Source: Paenibacillus graminis (GTDB lineage: Bacteria > Bacillota > Bacilli > Paenibacillales > Paenibacillaceae). From it: DNA of 64,000 nucleotides. Below the pieces are notes generated by a model. It was given only the letters and a program-made list of their open reading frames with translations, searched no databases and had not been told where the DNA came from. Within the stretch, counting starts at the first letter, position 1. Every line of letters starts with the position of its first letter. Location: assembly GCF_000758705.1 (NCBI RefSeq), contig NZ_CP009287.1:6324001-6388000 (forward strand), in the 5' to 3' direction. This document shows positions 8,892 to 17,833 of the stretch, piece by piece. The position numbers and the translations under genes are program-made.

Positions 8892-9727
8892 TGCAGACTA
8901 GCAGATATCGTCTGAACCATTTCATCCTTGAAATATTCGCCATTCTTCTGGCCCTGGTGTTTCTGTCTCCGTTCTACCTGGTGCTGAGCAACTCGGTTAA
9001 GAGGCTGAAGGAAATACTGATTGATGCGGCATCGTTCCCGCAGGTATTTCACTGGGATAATTACTCCAAAGTATGGGATGCGATCAATTTTCCCCAGGCG
9101 TTCTGGAACTCGCTGCAAATCACAATCCTGAGTGTAATCTTCATCGTGATGTTCAGCTCCATGGCAGCTTACCAGATCGTCAGAAAGCCGTCACGCTTCA
9201 ATTCCTTTGTGTTCCTGCTGCTCGTGTCGGCGATGATCATTCCGTTCCAGTCTCTGATGCTGCAGCTGGTCCGGGTAACCAGCATGCTGGAGCTGCGCGG
9301 TGAACTGTACGGCATTGTGGCCTGCTATCTCGGCTTCGGAATGCCGCTGTCCGTGTTCCTGTTCCATGGCTTCATTAAGAGTGTACCCATAGAGCTGGAG
9401 GAAGCTGCACGTGTCGACGGCTCAAGCCCCTATGGCGTGTTCTTCAAAATCGTCTTCCCGCTGCTGATGCCGATCATTGTTACCGTCATTATTCTGAACA
9501 CCCTGTGGATCTGGAATGACTACCTCTTGCCGGTGCTTGTCATTGGAGGCAATAAGGACCTGACCACACTGCCGGTGGCTGTTACCAAGTTCTTTGGACA
9601 ATACACCAAGAAATGGGATCTTGCCCTCGCAGGCCTGGTCATGGCGATTACGCCGATTCTCTTGTTCTTCCTGTCTCTGCAGCGTTATATTGTTGAAGGT
9701 GTCACCGCAGGCTCCATAAAGGGTTAA
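8891..9727 (+). CDS. Sugar ABC transporter permease (MalG family)
   Basis: A 278-residue partner permease with six membrane segments and the EAA motif (ELEEAARVDGSSPYGVF). Its ATG shares a base with the stop codon of the upstream permease (TAATG), so the two are translationally coupled. It forms the heterodimeric channel of a CUT1 sugar importer. Confidence 0.93.
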   Translation: MQTSRYRLNHFILEIFAILLALVFLSPFYLVLSNSVKRLKEILIDAASFPQVFHWDNYSKVWDAINFPQAFWNSLQITILSVIFIVMFSSMAAYQIVRKPSRFNSFVFLLLVSAMIIPFQSLMLQLVRVTSMLELRGELYGIVACYLGFGMPLSVFLFHGFIKSVPIELEEAARVDGSSPYGVFFKIVFPLLMPIIVTVIILNTLWIWNDYLLPVLVIGGNKDLTTLPVAVTKFFGQYTKKWDLALAGLVMAITPILLFFLSLQRYIVEGVTAGSIKG

Positions 9728-9743
9728 ACCTTCTGCAACAATA

Positions 9744-9772
9744 TCCACTTTTTTGGGCAAAATATTAAGTGT
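9744..9772 (+). promoter_or_regulatory. Second copy of the operator-like motif, ahead of the binding-protein gene
   Basis: TCCACTTTT (9744-9752) and AGTGT (9768-9772) at exactly the spacing seen at 7901-7929. It sits in the 107-bp gap between the permease and binding-protein genes, suggesting that the binding-protein gene has its own regulated promoter. Confidence 0.5.
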
Positions 9773-9834
9773 AAGCTAATTCAAATTTGCATTACGATCA
9801 GGTTGTAGGACCACTAGACCAGGGAGGTTATACT

Positions 9835-11145
9835 ATGAAAAAAAGAAAGTTCGCATTTGTTATCGCAACCGTTTGCACACTTATTATCGCAGGTTGCGGC
9901 AATGGCGGCAATAATAATTCCGCAAACGGTGGAAACGCTGTCAATTCAGGAACAGAGACAGCTGCACCCGATTCCACCAAAGCTCCTGCCAAGGATGTAA
10001 CGATCAAAATGTTCCAGTTCAAGGTCGAAATTGCCGAGCAGTTAAACACACTGGCTGAAGAATATGAGAAGGAAACCGGTGTGAAGGTTGAAGTGGAAAC
10101 ACATGGCGGCGGTGAAGATTATGGCGCGCTGCTCAAAGCAGAGCTTGCTTCCGGCTCTGAACCGGAAATTTTCAATAATGGCGGTTATACGGCCCTGGTT
10201 CCTTATATGGACCGTGCCACCGATCTGTCGAACGAGCCTTGGGTGGCCAATCTGATTCCAACCGCCAAAACGCCCGCTACCGTCGATGGCAAGCTGTACG
10301 GGATGCCGATGAACGTTGAAGGCTACGGACTCATCTATAATAAGGACCTGTTCACCAAAGCAGGGATTACAGAGGAACCCAAGACCCTTTCACAGCTCAA
10401 AGACGCGGCAGCCAAGCTGAAAGCCGCAGGCATCACGCCGTTTGAAGCTACCAATGAGTGGTGGTCCATGGGGATGCACCTGGTTAACGTAGGCCTGGCT
10501 CATCAGCCGGACCCGAAGAAATTCATCGAAGATCTCAAAGCCGGTACCCAAACCTTTAAAGGCAATGCGGTGTTCAAGCAATGGCTTGACCTGGTGGATG
10601 TGATTTTTGACAATGCACAGGATAATAAAATGACTACAGATTATGCTACCCAGATTGCAGACTTCGCATCCGGCAAAGCGGCCATGATGATGCAGGGCAA
10701 CTGGACGCAAGGGGATATCGACAAAATTGATCCGGACCTGAACCTCGGCCTCCTCCCGCTTCCGATCAGCGACGAAGAAGGAACCATTCTCGTAGGTGTG
10801 CCTAACAACTATATTGTAAACAGCAAATCGGCACATCCGGAAGAAGCCAAAGCGTTCCTCAACTGGCTCGTAAGTTCAGAAACCGGCCAAAAATATCTGA
10901 CCAAGGAATTCAAATTCATCCCTGCTGAAACCAACGTTAAAACCGATGCAGCGGATATCGGCCAGGTCGCTGTTGCCGTGCAGGAGCAATCCGATAAAGC
11001 ACTCGGCTGGAACTGGGATATGTTCCCTGATGGTGTGACTCAAGGTTTCGGTGCAGCTATGCAGGAATATCTGGGCGGCCAATTGAATCACGATCAGCTT
11101 CTGGAGAAACTTGACAAATCCGTACAGGATATCGTGAAGCAATAA
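9835..11145 (+). CDS. Sugar-binding lipoprotein of the ABC importer
   Basis: A 436-residue extracellular solute-binding protein (SBP_bac_1 family) for an unknown sugar. The N-terminus is a lipoprotein signal with the lipobox LIIAGC, the Cys being the lipidated residue, followed by a low-complexity Asn/Gly linker. Binding-protein fold signatures include the hinge-proximal GKLYGMPMNVEGYGLIYNK and AAMMMQGNW. The ATG at 9835 follows GGGAGG. It is cotranscribed with or regulated in parallel to the permeases, and a strong terminator follows at 11274-11333. Confidence 0.93.
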   Translation: MKKRKFAFVIATVCTLIIAGCGNGGNNNSANGGNAVNSGTETAAPDSTKAPAKDVTIKMFQFKVEIAEQLNTLAEEYEKETGVKVEVETHGGGEDYGALLKAELASGSEPEIFNNGGYTALVPYMDRATDLSNEPWVANLIPTAKTPATVDGKLYGMPMNVEGYGLIYNKDLFTKAGITEEPKTLSQLKDAAAKLKAAGITPFEATNEWWSMGMHLVNVGLAHQPDPKKFIEDLKAGTQTFKGNAVFKQWLDLVDVIFDNAQDNKMTTDYATQIADFASGKAAMMMQGNWTQGDIDKIDPDLNLGLLPLPISDEEGTILVGVPNNYIVNSKSAHPEEAKAFLNWLVSSETGQKYLTKEFKFIPAETNVKTDAADIGQVAVAVQEQSDKALGWNWDMFPDGVTQGFGAAMQEYLGGQLNHDQLLEKLDKSVQDIVKQ

Positions 11146-11270
11146 CCTTGCCCCCGTACAGCAGAGCTTAGTCTCAACGCAAACAAACCATGCTGGGCAA
11201 CCAAACAGAAACGGCTCCGCCGTCCTTGTAAGGGAAGTTAGCGTTTCAGCAGGAACTTTCTTATATTTCA

Positions 11271-11334
11271 AAAAAGCCCGCCTCCGGTCATCCGTTCAGG
11301 TATAACCTGACAGATGCCGGGGGCGGGCTTTTTC
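11271..11334. terminator. Bidirectional terminator between the sugar importer and mntH
   Basis: AAAAAGCCCGCC and GGCGGGCTTTTT form the arms of a GC-rich hairpin with A and T runs on both sides, so it can end transcription from the importer and from mntH. Confidence 0.8.
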
Positions 11335-11395
11335 CTAATCTTAACACTCTGTTCCCTTAGACTCGTTAAAAAACGCAAATGGTGGTAGGAAGCTC

Positions 11396-12691
11396 TCAGA
11401 CAAACATCTCCACAATCAGGAACAGATTCAGCGATACAACCAGTGCAGAGATGATCCAGCCCAGAACCGTAGTAATCCGGTGGTTTACCAGCCCGTTCAT
11501 GATCTTGCGGTCACTGGTGAAGATCACCAGCGGAATCAAGGCAAAGGCAATCCCGAACGAGAGTACCACCTGGCTCATGACCAGTGCGCTTGTAGCATTG
11601 ATGCCGAAGGCGATGATGGCCAGCGGAGGAATAATCGTAATCGCCCGCCGCAGGTAGAGATTGATTCTTTTATTAATGAAGCCTTGCATGACCACATCCC
11701 CTGCCATCGTCCCCACTGACGAACTCGAGAGTCCGGCAATCAGCAGGCCCAGTCCGAAGGAAATCGCAGTAACCGGTCCTGCCAGATGGCGGAACTGCTC
11801 AAAGGCGATATCCAAATCCTCGACCACTAAGCCGTTCTTGAAAAACAACGCGGCAGAGACAACCACCATCGCCATATTGACCGCACCGGCAATCAGCATG
11901 GCAATCAGAATGTCGATGAACTCCAGCTTGAAAATCTGTTTTTTCTCCTTGTCATCAATTCCGACTACGCGGCTCTGTGTCAGTGAAGAATGCAGATATA
12001 TCGCATGCGGCATTACCGTCGCCCCCAGGATGCCCGCAGCCAGCAGAATGCTGTCCACGCCCTGGAACTGCGGAGTGAAGATCCCGGCGACGACTGCCCC
12101 GGCATCCGGCTTGGCCATGATGACCTGGAACGCAAAGGCCAGTACAACAATGAGGACCATACCGGCGATTCCAGCCTCAAGTGTACGGTACCCGCGCCGC
12201 TGCAGCTCCAGAATGGCGAATGAACCGACAGCGGTGAACAGTGCGGCTGGCAGCATCGGAATGCCGAACAATAAATACAGTCCGAGGGCTGCCCCGATAA
12301 ACTCTGCCAGGTCGGTGGCGATAATCACCAGCTCACTCTGAATCCACAAAAAGATGGATACGCCCTTCGGGAATCTCTCCCGTGCTACCTCGGGCAGATT
12401 TTTGCCGGTAGCTATGCCAAGCTTGGCGGACAGCGACTGAATCAGAACAGCCATCAGATTGGACGCGAATATAACCCACAGCAGCAGATACCCATACTTC
12501 GATCCGGCTGTAATATTGGTAGCGAAATTCCCGGGGTCCAGATAGGCTACAGAAGCGATAAAAGCCGGGCCCAGGAAAGGAAGGAGCCTCTTCATTCCTT
12601 TGACATCCCCGTTCAGTACTGCCTGTGCGGTGAGTTTGTTTTTAGGTCTGTGTATCATTGGAGGTGTTTCTGCTAAGTTTTGCTCCATCAT
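11396..12691 (-). CDS. mntH: Proton-coupled manganese importer, Nramp family
   Basis: A 431-residue integral membrane protein with about eleven helices that takes up Mn(II) with protons. The two metal-site motifs are present: DPGN in helix 1 (AYLDPGNFATN) and MPH in helix 6 (GATVMPHAIYLHSS). Length fits the MntH family. The first of two adjacent ATG codons (12691) is chosen because GAGGAGGG lies 7 bp upstream. A good promoter with a MntR-like site lies just ahead, which supports manganese-repressed expression. Confidence 0.95.
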   Translation of the reverse strand: MMEQNLAETPPMIHRPKNKLTAQAVLNGDVKGMKRLLPFLGPAFIASVAYLDPGNFATNITAGSKYGYLLLWVIFASNLMAVLIQSLSAKLGIATGKNLPEVARERFPKGVSIFLWIQSELVIIATDLAEFIGAALGLYLLFGIPMLPAALFTAVGSFAILELQRRGYRTLEAGIAGMVLIVVLAFAFQVIMAKPDAGAVVAGIFTPQFQGVDSILLAAGILGATVMPHAIYLHSSLTQSRVVGIDDKEKKQIFKLEFIDILIAMLIAGAVNMAMVVVSAALFFKNGLVVEDLDIAFEQFRHLAGPVTAISFGLGLLIAGLSSSSVGTMAGDVVMQGFINKRINLYLRRAITIIPPLAIIAFGINATSALVMSQVVLSFGIAFALIPLVIFTSDRKIMNGLVNHRITTVLGWIISALVVSLNLFLIVEMFV

Positions 12692-12737
12692 TATCAATCC
12701 CTCCTCTTGCCCGGAAAAGTTGTCTATACACACGAAA

Positions 12738-12806
12738 GTTTCCCTGGTGCAACATTTAATTTAGTTTTATTATAATCTGCGTTTTGAAAAATGTAAATGC
12801 ATTTAC
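12738..12806 (-). promoter_or_regulatory. mntH promoter with MntR-like box and a 14-bp palindrome
   Basis: On the minus strand -35 TTTACA (12797-12792), 17 bp, -10 TATAAT (12774-12769). Immediately downstream, GTTGCACCAGGGAAAC (12753-12738) matches 11 of 16 positions of the Bacillus subtilis mntH MntR site as I recall it. The -35 is overlapped by the perfect palindrome GTAAATGCATTTAC (12793-12806), whose factor I cannot name. Confidence 0.6.
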
Positions 12807-13012
12807 GCAAACTAATGCTTGGCATCATTTCCTTACCCTATTATTAACCAATGTGCGCTGAATCTTTCGGGGTGGATTTTGTACACCTAATTATGTACAT
12901 TGATCCCATATGGCGCTTTCAACCGGATTGGTGGTATTGTCTAGAGTAAGCTACTTTAATCATATGTAACAAAGCCCCACAAAGTGAAACCTCGATTTAT
13001 CTGCTTATGCTC
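12807..13012. other. Intergenic stretch with no recognised gene
   Basis: Between the mntH promoter and the glnS terminator. Two TGTACA palindromes 14 bp apart (about 12879-12900) are the only structure seen. No reading frame with a ribosome binding site was found. Confidence 0.4.
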
Positions 13013-13056
13013 AAAACAAACGGGCGAGATTCCGGGTTACTCCCGGCTCTCGCCCG
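13013..13056 (-). terminator. glnS terminator
   Basis: On the minus strand CGGGCGAGAGCCGGG pairs with CCCGGAATCTCGCCCG and is followed by TTTGTTTT. Confidence 0.85.
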
Positions 13057-13093
13057 TAGTTATTACCTGTCTCTTCATCCCATTAATAGCGGC

Positions 13094-14785
13094 TTATTTC
13101 CCGCCCTTCCACGTATCCTTCAGCGGAACAATCCGGTTGAACACCAGCTTGTTTTCACGGCTCAGCTTGTTGTCGGCGCAGAAGTAGCCCTGGCGCATAA
13201 ATTGAAATTTATCCTCAGGCTTGGCACCAGCCGCAAAAGGCTCCAGAAGGCAGTGTTCCAGCAGCTTCCTGGACTCCGGATTGATGTGTTCCTCCCAGGT
13301 TTCACCTTCCGCCTTGGGACCGTCGTTGTCTTCCAGCAGCTTTTCATACAGGTATACCTCTGCCGGTATGCCATGACTGGCCGAGACCCAGTGCAGGGTG
13401 CCTTTGACTTTGCGCCCACTATTTGCCCCGCCGCTTTTCGTCAGGGGATCATAGGTGCAGCGCAGCTCGCTAACCGCACCGGTTTCAGCATCCTTGATGA
13501 CTTCATTGCATCTGATGATATAAGCCCCCTTCAGCCGGACTTCGCCGCCCGGAACCAGCCTGCGGAAACCCGGTGCCGGTTCCTCCATGAAATCATCACG
13601 CTCAATGTAGACAGTGTCTGAGAATGGCACCTCTCTTACACCCAGCTCTGCATTTTCGCTATTATTGGCCAGGGTCAGCCACTCTGTCTCCCCCGCCCCG
13701 TAATTAGTAATAACGACCCTCAGAGGATCGAGCACGGCCATTATACTCGGCACAGTGGCTTTGAGGTCCTGTCTCAGGCAATGCTCCAGCATGGAGAAAT
13801 CCACCATCGTCTGGTTTCTGACCATGCCGATCTCTCTAACAAAACTGCGGATGCTCTCCGGGGTGAACCCCCGTCTTCGCAGACCGCTCAGTGTGGGTAA
13901 ACGCGGATCATCCCAGCCGTCCACGTAATTCCCCGCAACGAGTGCTCTGAGATACCGCTTGCTGGTGACCACCCCTGTCAGGTTGACCCTTCCGAATTCC
14001 CTTTGCCTAGGCGCTTCTTCAATGCCCAGTTCCTCCAGTACCCAATCGTAAAGGGGCCGGTGGTCCTTGAACTCAAGCGAGCATAAGGAATGGGTAATCC
14101 CTTCAATGGCGTCCTGAATCGGGTGGGCAAAATCATACATCGGGTAAATGCACCAAGCATTCCCTGTACGGTAATGCTCCGCATGGATAATTCTGTACAG
14201 TACGGGATCACGCAGGTTAATGTTCGGTGAAGCCATATCGATTTTGGCCCGCAGCACCCGGGAACCAGTGGGATAAACCCCTTCTCTCATTCCGCTGAAT
14301 AAGCGGAGGTTCTCCTCCACGGACCGTTCCCGGTAAGGACTGTTTTTCCCTGGCTCCGTCAGTGTGCCTCTGTAGGCAGTCACCTCTTCAGGCGATAAAT
14401 CGCATACATAGGCTTTGCCTTTGCGGATTAAGCCCAGCGCGCTGCTGTAGATTTGCTCTGAATAGTCTGAACCGTAATAGATATGTTCTCCGGGGCTGCA
14501 GCCCAGCCATTCAATATCCTGAATGATCGCTTTTACATATTCCATGTCCTCTTTGAGCGGATTCGTATCGTCGAAGCGCAGATGAAAGGTGCCTCCGTAT
14601 TTTTGTGCAATCCCGTAGTTGGTGTGAATGGCAAATGCACTGCCGATATGCAGATATCCGTTCGGCTCCGGCGGGAACCTTGTACAGATCTTTCTGCTGT
14701 AGATGCCGGACTCTATATCCTCCTTGATGAGCTTATCCATGTAGTTTTCCGCTGCTGCGGTTTCCATTGAGTTGTCGCTGCCCAT
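13094..14785 (-). CDS. glnS: Glutaminyl-tRNA synthetase
   Basis: A 563-residue class I synthetase that charges tRNA-Gln with glutamine. The HIGH motif appears as GYLHIGSAFAI after RFPPEPN, a combination that separates GlnRS from bacterial GluRS; FDDTNP and the KMSKS-like VVTSKR follow, and the C-terminal half is the two-part anticodon-binding beta barrel. Length is close to the 554 residues of the E. coli enzyme. The ATG at 14785 follows CAGGAGGG; longer frames reach into the T-box leader and are not used. Most Bacilli lack GlnRS and make Gln-tRNA by amidation, so its presence is noteworthy. Confidence 0.95.
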   Translation of the reverse strand: MGSDNSMETAAAENYMDKLIKEDIESGIYSRKICTRFPPEPNGYLHIGSAFAIHTNYGIAQKYGGTFHLRFDDTNPLKEDMEYVKAIIQDIEWLGCSPGEHIYYGSDYSEQIYSSALGLIRKGKAYVCDLSPEEVTAYRGTLTEPGKNSPYRERSVEENLRLFSGMREGVYPTGSRVLRAKIDMASPNINLRDPVLYRIIHAEHYRTGNAWCIYPMYDFAHPIQDAIEGITHSLCSLEFKDHRPLYDWVLEELGIEEAPRQREFGRVNLTGVVTSKRYLRALVAGNYVDGWDDPRLPTLSGLRRRGFTPESIRSFVREIGMVRNQTMVDFSMLEHCLRQDLKATVPSIMAVLDPLRVVITNYGAGETEWLTLANNSENAELGVREVPFSDTVYIERDDFMEEPAPGFRRLVPGGEVRLKGAYIIRCNEVIKDAETGAVSELRCTYDPLTKSGGANSGRKVKGTLHWVSASHGIPAEVYLYEKLLEDNDGPKAEGETWEEHINPESRKLLEHCLLEPFAAGAKPEDKFQFMRQGYFCADNKLSRENKLVFNRIVPLKDTWKGGK

Positions 14786-14837
14786 GTGTGAACCCTCCTG
14801 TGTGAATGTGTAAACCGCCTTAACCAATCTTTGCCCC

Positions 14838-15123
14838 AAGCAAAAAGAACCCCACCTCCAAGACGTATGGTCTTGGGGACGAGATTCTCGCGGTACCACC
14901 CCAGGTTTATTAATATGTCGCCATATTAATCTCATTAAGTACAGCATTGCCTTCAGGCAATGCTTATACTCTAGCTCTGTAACAGGAGCTCCTGTCGCAC
15001 CATCCCCAGCATCTGCTATAGTTCCGGTACGCCGCTCAGAGGCTTGGTTCAATACACCGTTCTTTGCCCCTTTTCAGCATCCGGAGCTCTCTGTAAAAGA
15101 ATGGATATATCTACTCTTCTCAT
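14838..15123 (-). promoter_or_regulatory. T-box riboswitch controlling glnS
   Basis: The leader shows the standard parts on the minus strand. Stem I begins with AGAAGAGTAG near 15120 and has the apical AGAGAG and GCTGAAAAGG elements. A candidate specifier CAA (Gln) lies at 15046-15044 within GAACCAAGC. The T-box core GGGTGGTACCGCG is at 14901-14889. A terminator with arms CCAAGAC and GTCTTGG and a U-rich tail lies at about 14880-14842. Uncharged tRNA-Gln should bind the specifier and the T-box bulge and allow read-through into glnS. The specifier assignment is by position and by agreement with the gene. Confidence 0.93.
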
Positions 15124-15178
15124 CATCGCGTTTCCTTAATTTATTGCGTGAAGCCTATAAATTCTAATCATTTTACAT

Positions 15179-15212
15179 AAAAACAGGACTGATGTAAAGA
15201 CGGCATCAGTCC
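15179..15212 (-). terminator. Terminator overlapping the stop of the methyltransferase gene
   Basis: On the minus strand GGACTGATG pairs with CATCAGTCC and is followed by GTTTTTAT. The stop codon lies inside the first arm. Confidence 0.75.
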
Positions 15213-16762
15213 CCGCTGAGCGCCGCCAGCAGATCCAGCGCTTCCTCATGCTCCGGCTCCAGCACCAGCGCCTGGCGGGTATACTCCAGCGCAGCTTCCA
15301 GATCCTCAAGCTCATAGCTGCAGATAGCCAGGCAATAGAGCACTGTGACAACCGGCTCATCCTCCGTCTCCTGCAGCGATTGGGTCAGAAAATGCCGCGA
15401 GTCTTCGTACAGTCCCATCTCGAACAGCAGCAGTCCGCTGTCGAGGGCGAGATCATATTTTTGCGGCATCGGATAAAAGCCTGTCCACATCCGGCCGATC
15501 CCCAGCTTCAAATCGAGAATCTCCTCGTCGCTGGCCTCTTCCAGCAGGCTGGAAATCCGCTCGGCACTCTGGATGAACAGCTCGGCATCATAGCCGCCCA
15601 GCCGCCAGAAGCCCAGAATCTGCTGCAGCCCGATGGTGTCATAGTTCTGGTCGATCCAGAGCTTCAGACTGAAGAAGTCATCCGGACCAAAGCGCTCGAT
15701 AAACCTGCGGTAGGCCAGGCGGGCCTGGACATGGCGCAGCGGCTCTTCCAGCATGAAGATGCAGCCTACGTTCAGGTTCTTATAATGATGTTCAGTAAAT
15801 GAAGCGGAAGCGCCTTTTTGCTCAAAATAGCACACCAGCGCATGATAGTTCGCTGTAAGTGAGATGCTGCCATGATGGATCAGCTTCGGAGGCTCGGCAA
15901 ATTCCCAGTTCTCCAGCCGGTGGTCGCCCTTGTCGGCGGTCAGCAGCAGGAAGCCCGCCCCGGACAGCGCGCGCAGCCGCTCCATGCAGCCCAGCGCAGC
16001 CGCCGGAAAGAGCACATGCGAATCCTCCAGCTTCTCCTGATAGAACGCGATCACCTCGCGGTACGGGTAGGACTCCTCTTCATAGCCTTCTGCCCTGCGG
16101 TAGTGATACTGGGGAATCAGATCCCTGAGCACCTCGGAGGGTCCCATCTTGTCAGACTGTTCCGGGTACTGCAGCGATACCTCGCACTCATATATTTTGC
16201 CTTCATCTACATAGAGCAGCTCCTGCGGGATACTGTCAAAAAAGTAGTTGGCAATCACCATCAGCGGCTGCGCCAGCGTCCCCGGTGTAATCACCTTTCC
16301 GCTCTCGGTCAGATGCAGCACGGTATCCGCAACGGCATCGAAACGTGCGAAGTCGAGGATGCCCTGCTCAACAAAAGGGATCAGGCCGGGATGCTGCTGC
16401 CAGCCGGTGATATTTTTCCACGGAAGATCGCTCATGACATAAGTAAACGGAGGCAGCGGCAGCCCCGCATAATCCATTAATTCAGACAGCTTCTGCAGCA
16501 CATGGAACGCCAGGCGTCCGGCACCTGCACCCAGCTCCAGAATAATGACCGGCTCAGTGGCGTGTCCCATCCCCGCCCGGTCCTGCAAAAACCCGAAGAT
16601 CATCTCTGCATAGCCCGTCCCGATCATCGGATTGCTCGTAATATACTGCGGAACCTGGTCGTTTTTCCAGGCCTGCATGCCCAGCTCTTCATAATATTTA
16701 CGCTGCAGCTCCCATATCGGGGCTTCGCTGAAGCGGTAGCGTTCTTGTCCGCTGTCTGTCAT
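15206..16762 (-). CDS. SAM-dependent methyltransferase with C-terminal TPR region
   Basis: A 518-residue soluble protein. The N-terminal domain (about 60-330) has the SAM-binding motif I ILELGAGAGRLAFHVL and the later VIANYFFDSIPQELL block, resembling the methyltransferase family that includes mitochondrial NDUFAF7-like proteins. The C-terminal 130 residues contain at least two tetratricopeptide repeats (ALEYTRQALVLEPEHEEALDLL is the clearest stretch). The substrate is unknown; TPRs suggest a protein target. It lies 44 bp behind the stalk-domain gene and may be cotranscribed with it. Confidence 0.75.
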   Translation of the reverse strand: MTDSGQERYRFSEAPIWELQRKYYEELGMQAWKNDQVPQYITSNPMIGTGYAEMIFGFLQDRAGMGHATEPVIILELGAGAGRLAFHVLQKLSELMDYAGLPLPPFTYVMSDLPWKNITGWQQHPGLIPFVEQGILDFARFDAVADTVLHLTESGKVITPGTLAQPLMVIANYFFDSIPQELLYVDEGKIYECEVSLQYPEQSDKMGPSEVLRDLIPQYHYRRAEGYEEESYPYREVIAFYQEKLEDSHVLFPAAALGCMERLRALSGAGFLLLTADKGDHRLENWEFAEPPKLIHHGSISLTANYHALVCYFEQKGASASFTEHHYKNLNVGCIFMLEEPLRHVQARLAYRRFIERFGPDDFFSLKLWIDQNYDTIGLQQILGFWRLGGYDAELFIQSAERISSLLEEASDEEILDLKLGIGRMWTGFYPMPQKYDLALDSGLLLFEMGLYEDSRHFLTQSLQETEDEPVVTVLYCLAICSYELEDLEAALEYTRQALVLEPEHEEALDLLAALSGD

Positions 16763-16806
16763 TTGTGCATACCCTGCTCTCTATAATCTTCTGATTAAAA
16801 CTTCTC

Positions 16807-17664
16807 TTAGTGCTCCAAACCCGCTGTCCGGGAATTATAAATGACATACTCAGCCGCTGATGGAATATTCACTGTAAATGATAATGCCGCAGCCTTGGGC
16901 GTCTGGCCGGCCGGACCTGGAATCTTCCGGATTATTGCTTGTCCCTGACTGTCGACAGCTATCAGCTCCAGTGCCGCGCTTCCTTTGGGAAGGACGAACC
17001 CGGATGTGTTGATCACACTCAGCCTCAGCCGGTATCCCTTGCCGGAAGGCTCCTGCGTCAGTACCGCCGGATAAAACGGATTGAAGTTCTCTCCGGAGAG
17101 GCCCGTAAATGGTGTGGTGCTCAGCCATGGCTCCGTCTGCGGCAGCGTCACCCCCTGTCTGCCTTGCACCACCAGTATAGGGCGGTTGATATTATTCAGC
17201 ATATTTTCCCAGCGGACGGACTTCAAGGCCCCCAGCACTGGGCTCATTGGCACAAACAGCACACCGTCACGCAGCACCGGCGCCACCCCCATGGAGAACG
17301 CCGTTCCGTCACCGGCTTCAGCTGTAGTCTGCCCGGCTCTGATATGACTCACAGTCTGGCCGAGAAGTGAAACCGAAATGCTCTTCGTTTGGACATTGTA
17401 CGCCAGTTGTGCGCCAAGCGCCTTCGCAAACGGACGGATGGGCACCATTAATTTACCCGCTTGTGTATAGGGTGCAAGCTTGCCCGGGAACAGCACATAG
17501 CTATTGTTGATCAGCAGCGGCTGGATCTGATTCCCCATAACCGGTGCGGCATTTACTGCTGAAGGCGTTGGCACATAGACCATTGCCAGGATACCGGCAC
17601 ATAACAATATAACTAAACTTCTGATTCTGCCGAATCGGCGGACCTGGCAGCCGGGATGATTCAT
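16807..17664 (-). CDS. Exported stalk-domain protein (copper amine oxidase N-like)
   Basis: A 285-residue exported protein. A signal peptide with hydrophobic core near residues 16-32 is followed by a copper-amine-oxidase N-terminal-like domain (about 55-170), recognisable from KLMVPIRPFAKALGAQLAYN and VLFVPMSPVLGAL. This fold is common in cell-surface proteins of Paenibacillus and does not imply amine oxidase activity. The C-terminal 115 residues look like a beta-sandwich. GGGAGAGG lies a few bases before the ATG. The role is unknown. Confidence 0.75.
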   Translation of the reverse strand: MNHPGCQVRRFGRIRSLVILLCAGILAMVYVPTPSAVNAAPVMGNQIQPLLINNSYVLFPGKLAPYTQAGKLMVPIRPFAKALGAQLAYNVQTKSISVSLLGQTVSHIRAGQTTAEAGDGTAFSMGVAPVLRDGVLFVPMSPVLGALKSVRWENMLNNINRPILVVQGRQGVTLPQTEPWLSTTPFTGLSGENFNPFYPAVLTQEPSGKGYRLRLSVINTSGFVLPKGSAALELIAVDSQGQAIIRKIPGPAGQTPKAAALSFTVNIPSAAEYVIYNSRTAGLEH

Positions 17665-17833
17665 TTCATATCCTCTCCCTTGTTCATTGGAATATCAGAC
17701 ATAAGTCCATTATTAAGAATCCCTCTTCGAGCGGTCCCTGTCAATTACTGATTTGCAATTGCGGGCATCTTCAAACGGCCTTCCGGCATATATTCTCTAT
17801 TGAGCAATTGCGATCAGGAAAGGAGCCAGACCC

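Noticed and set aside
13094..15052. Longer start for glnS at 15052
   Set aside because: It would translate the T-box leader; the ATG at 14785 has a strong ribosome binding site.
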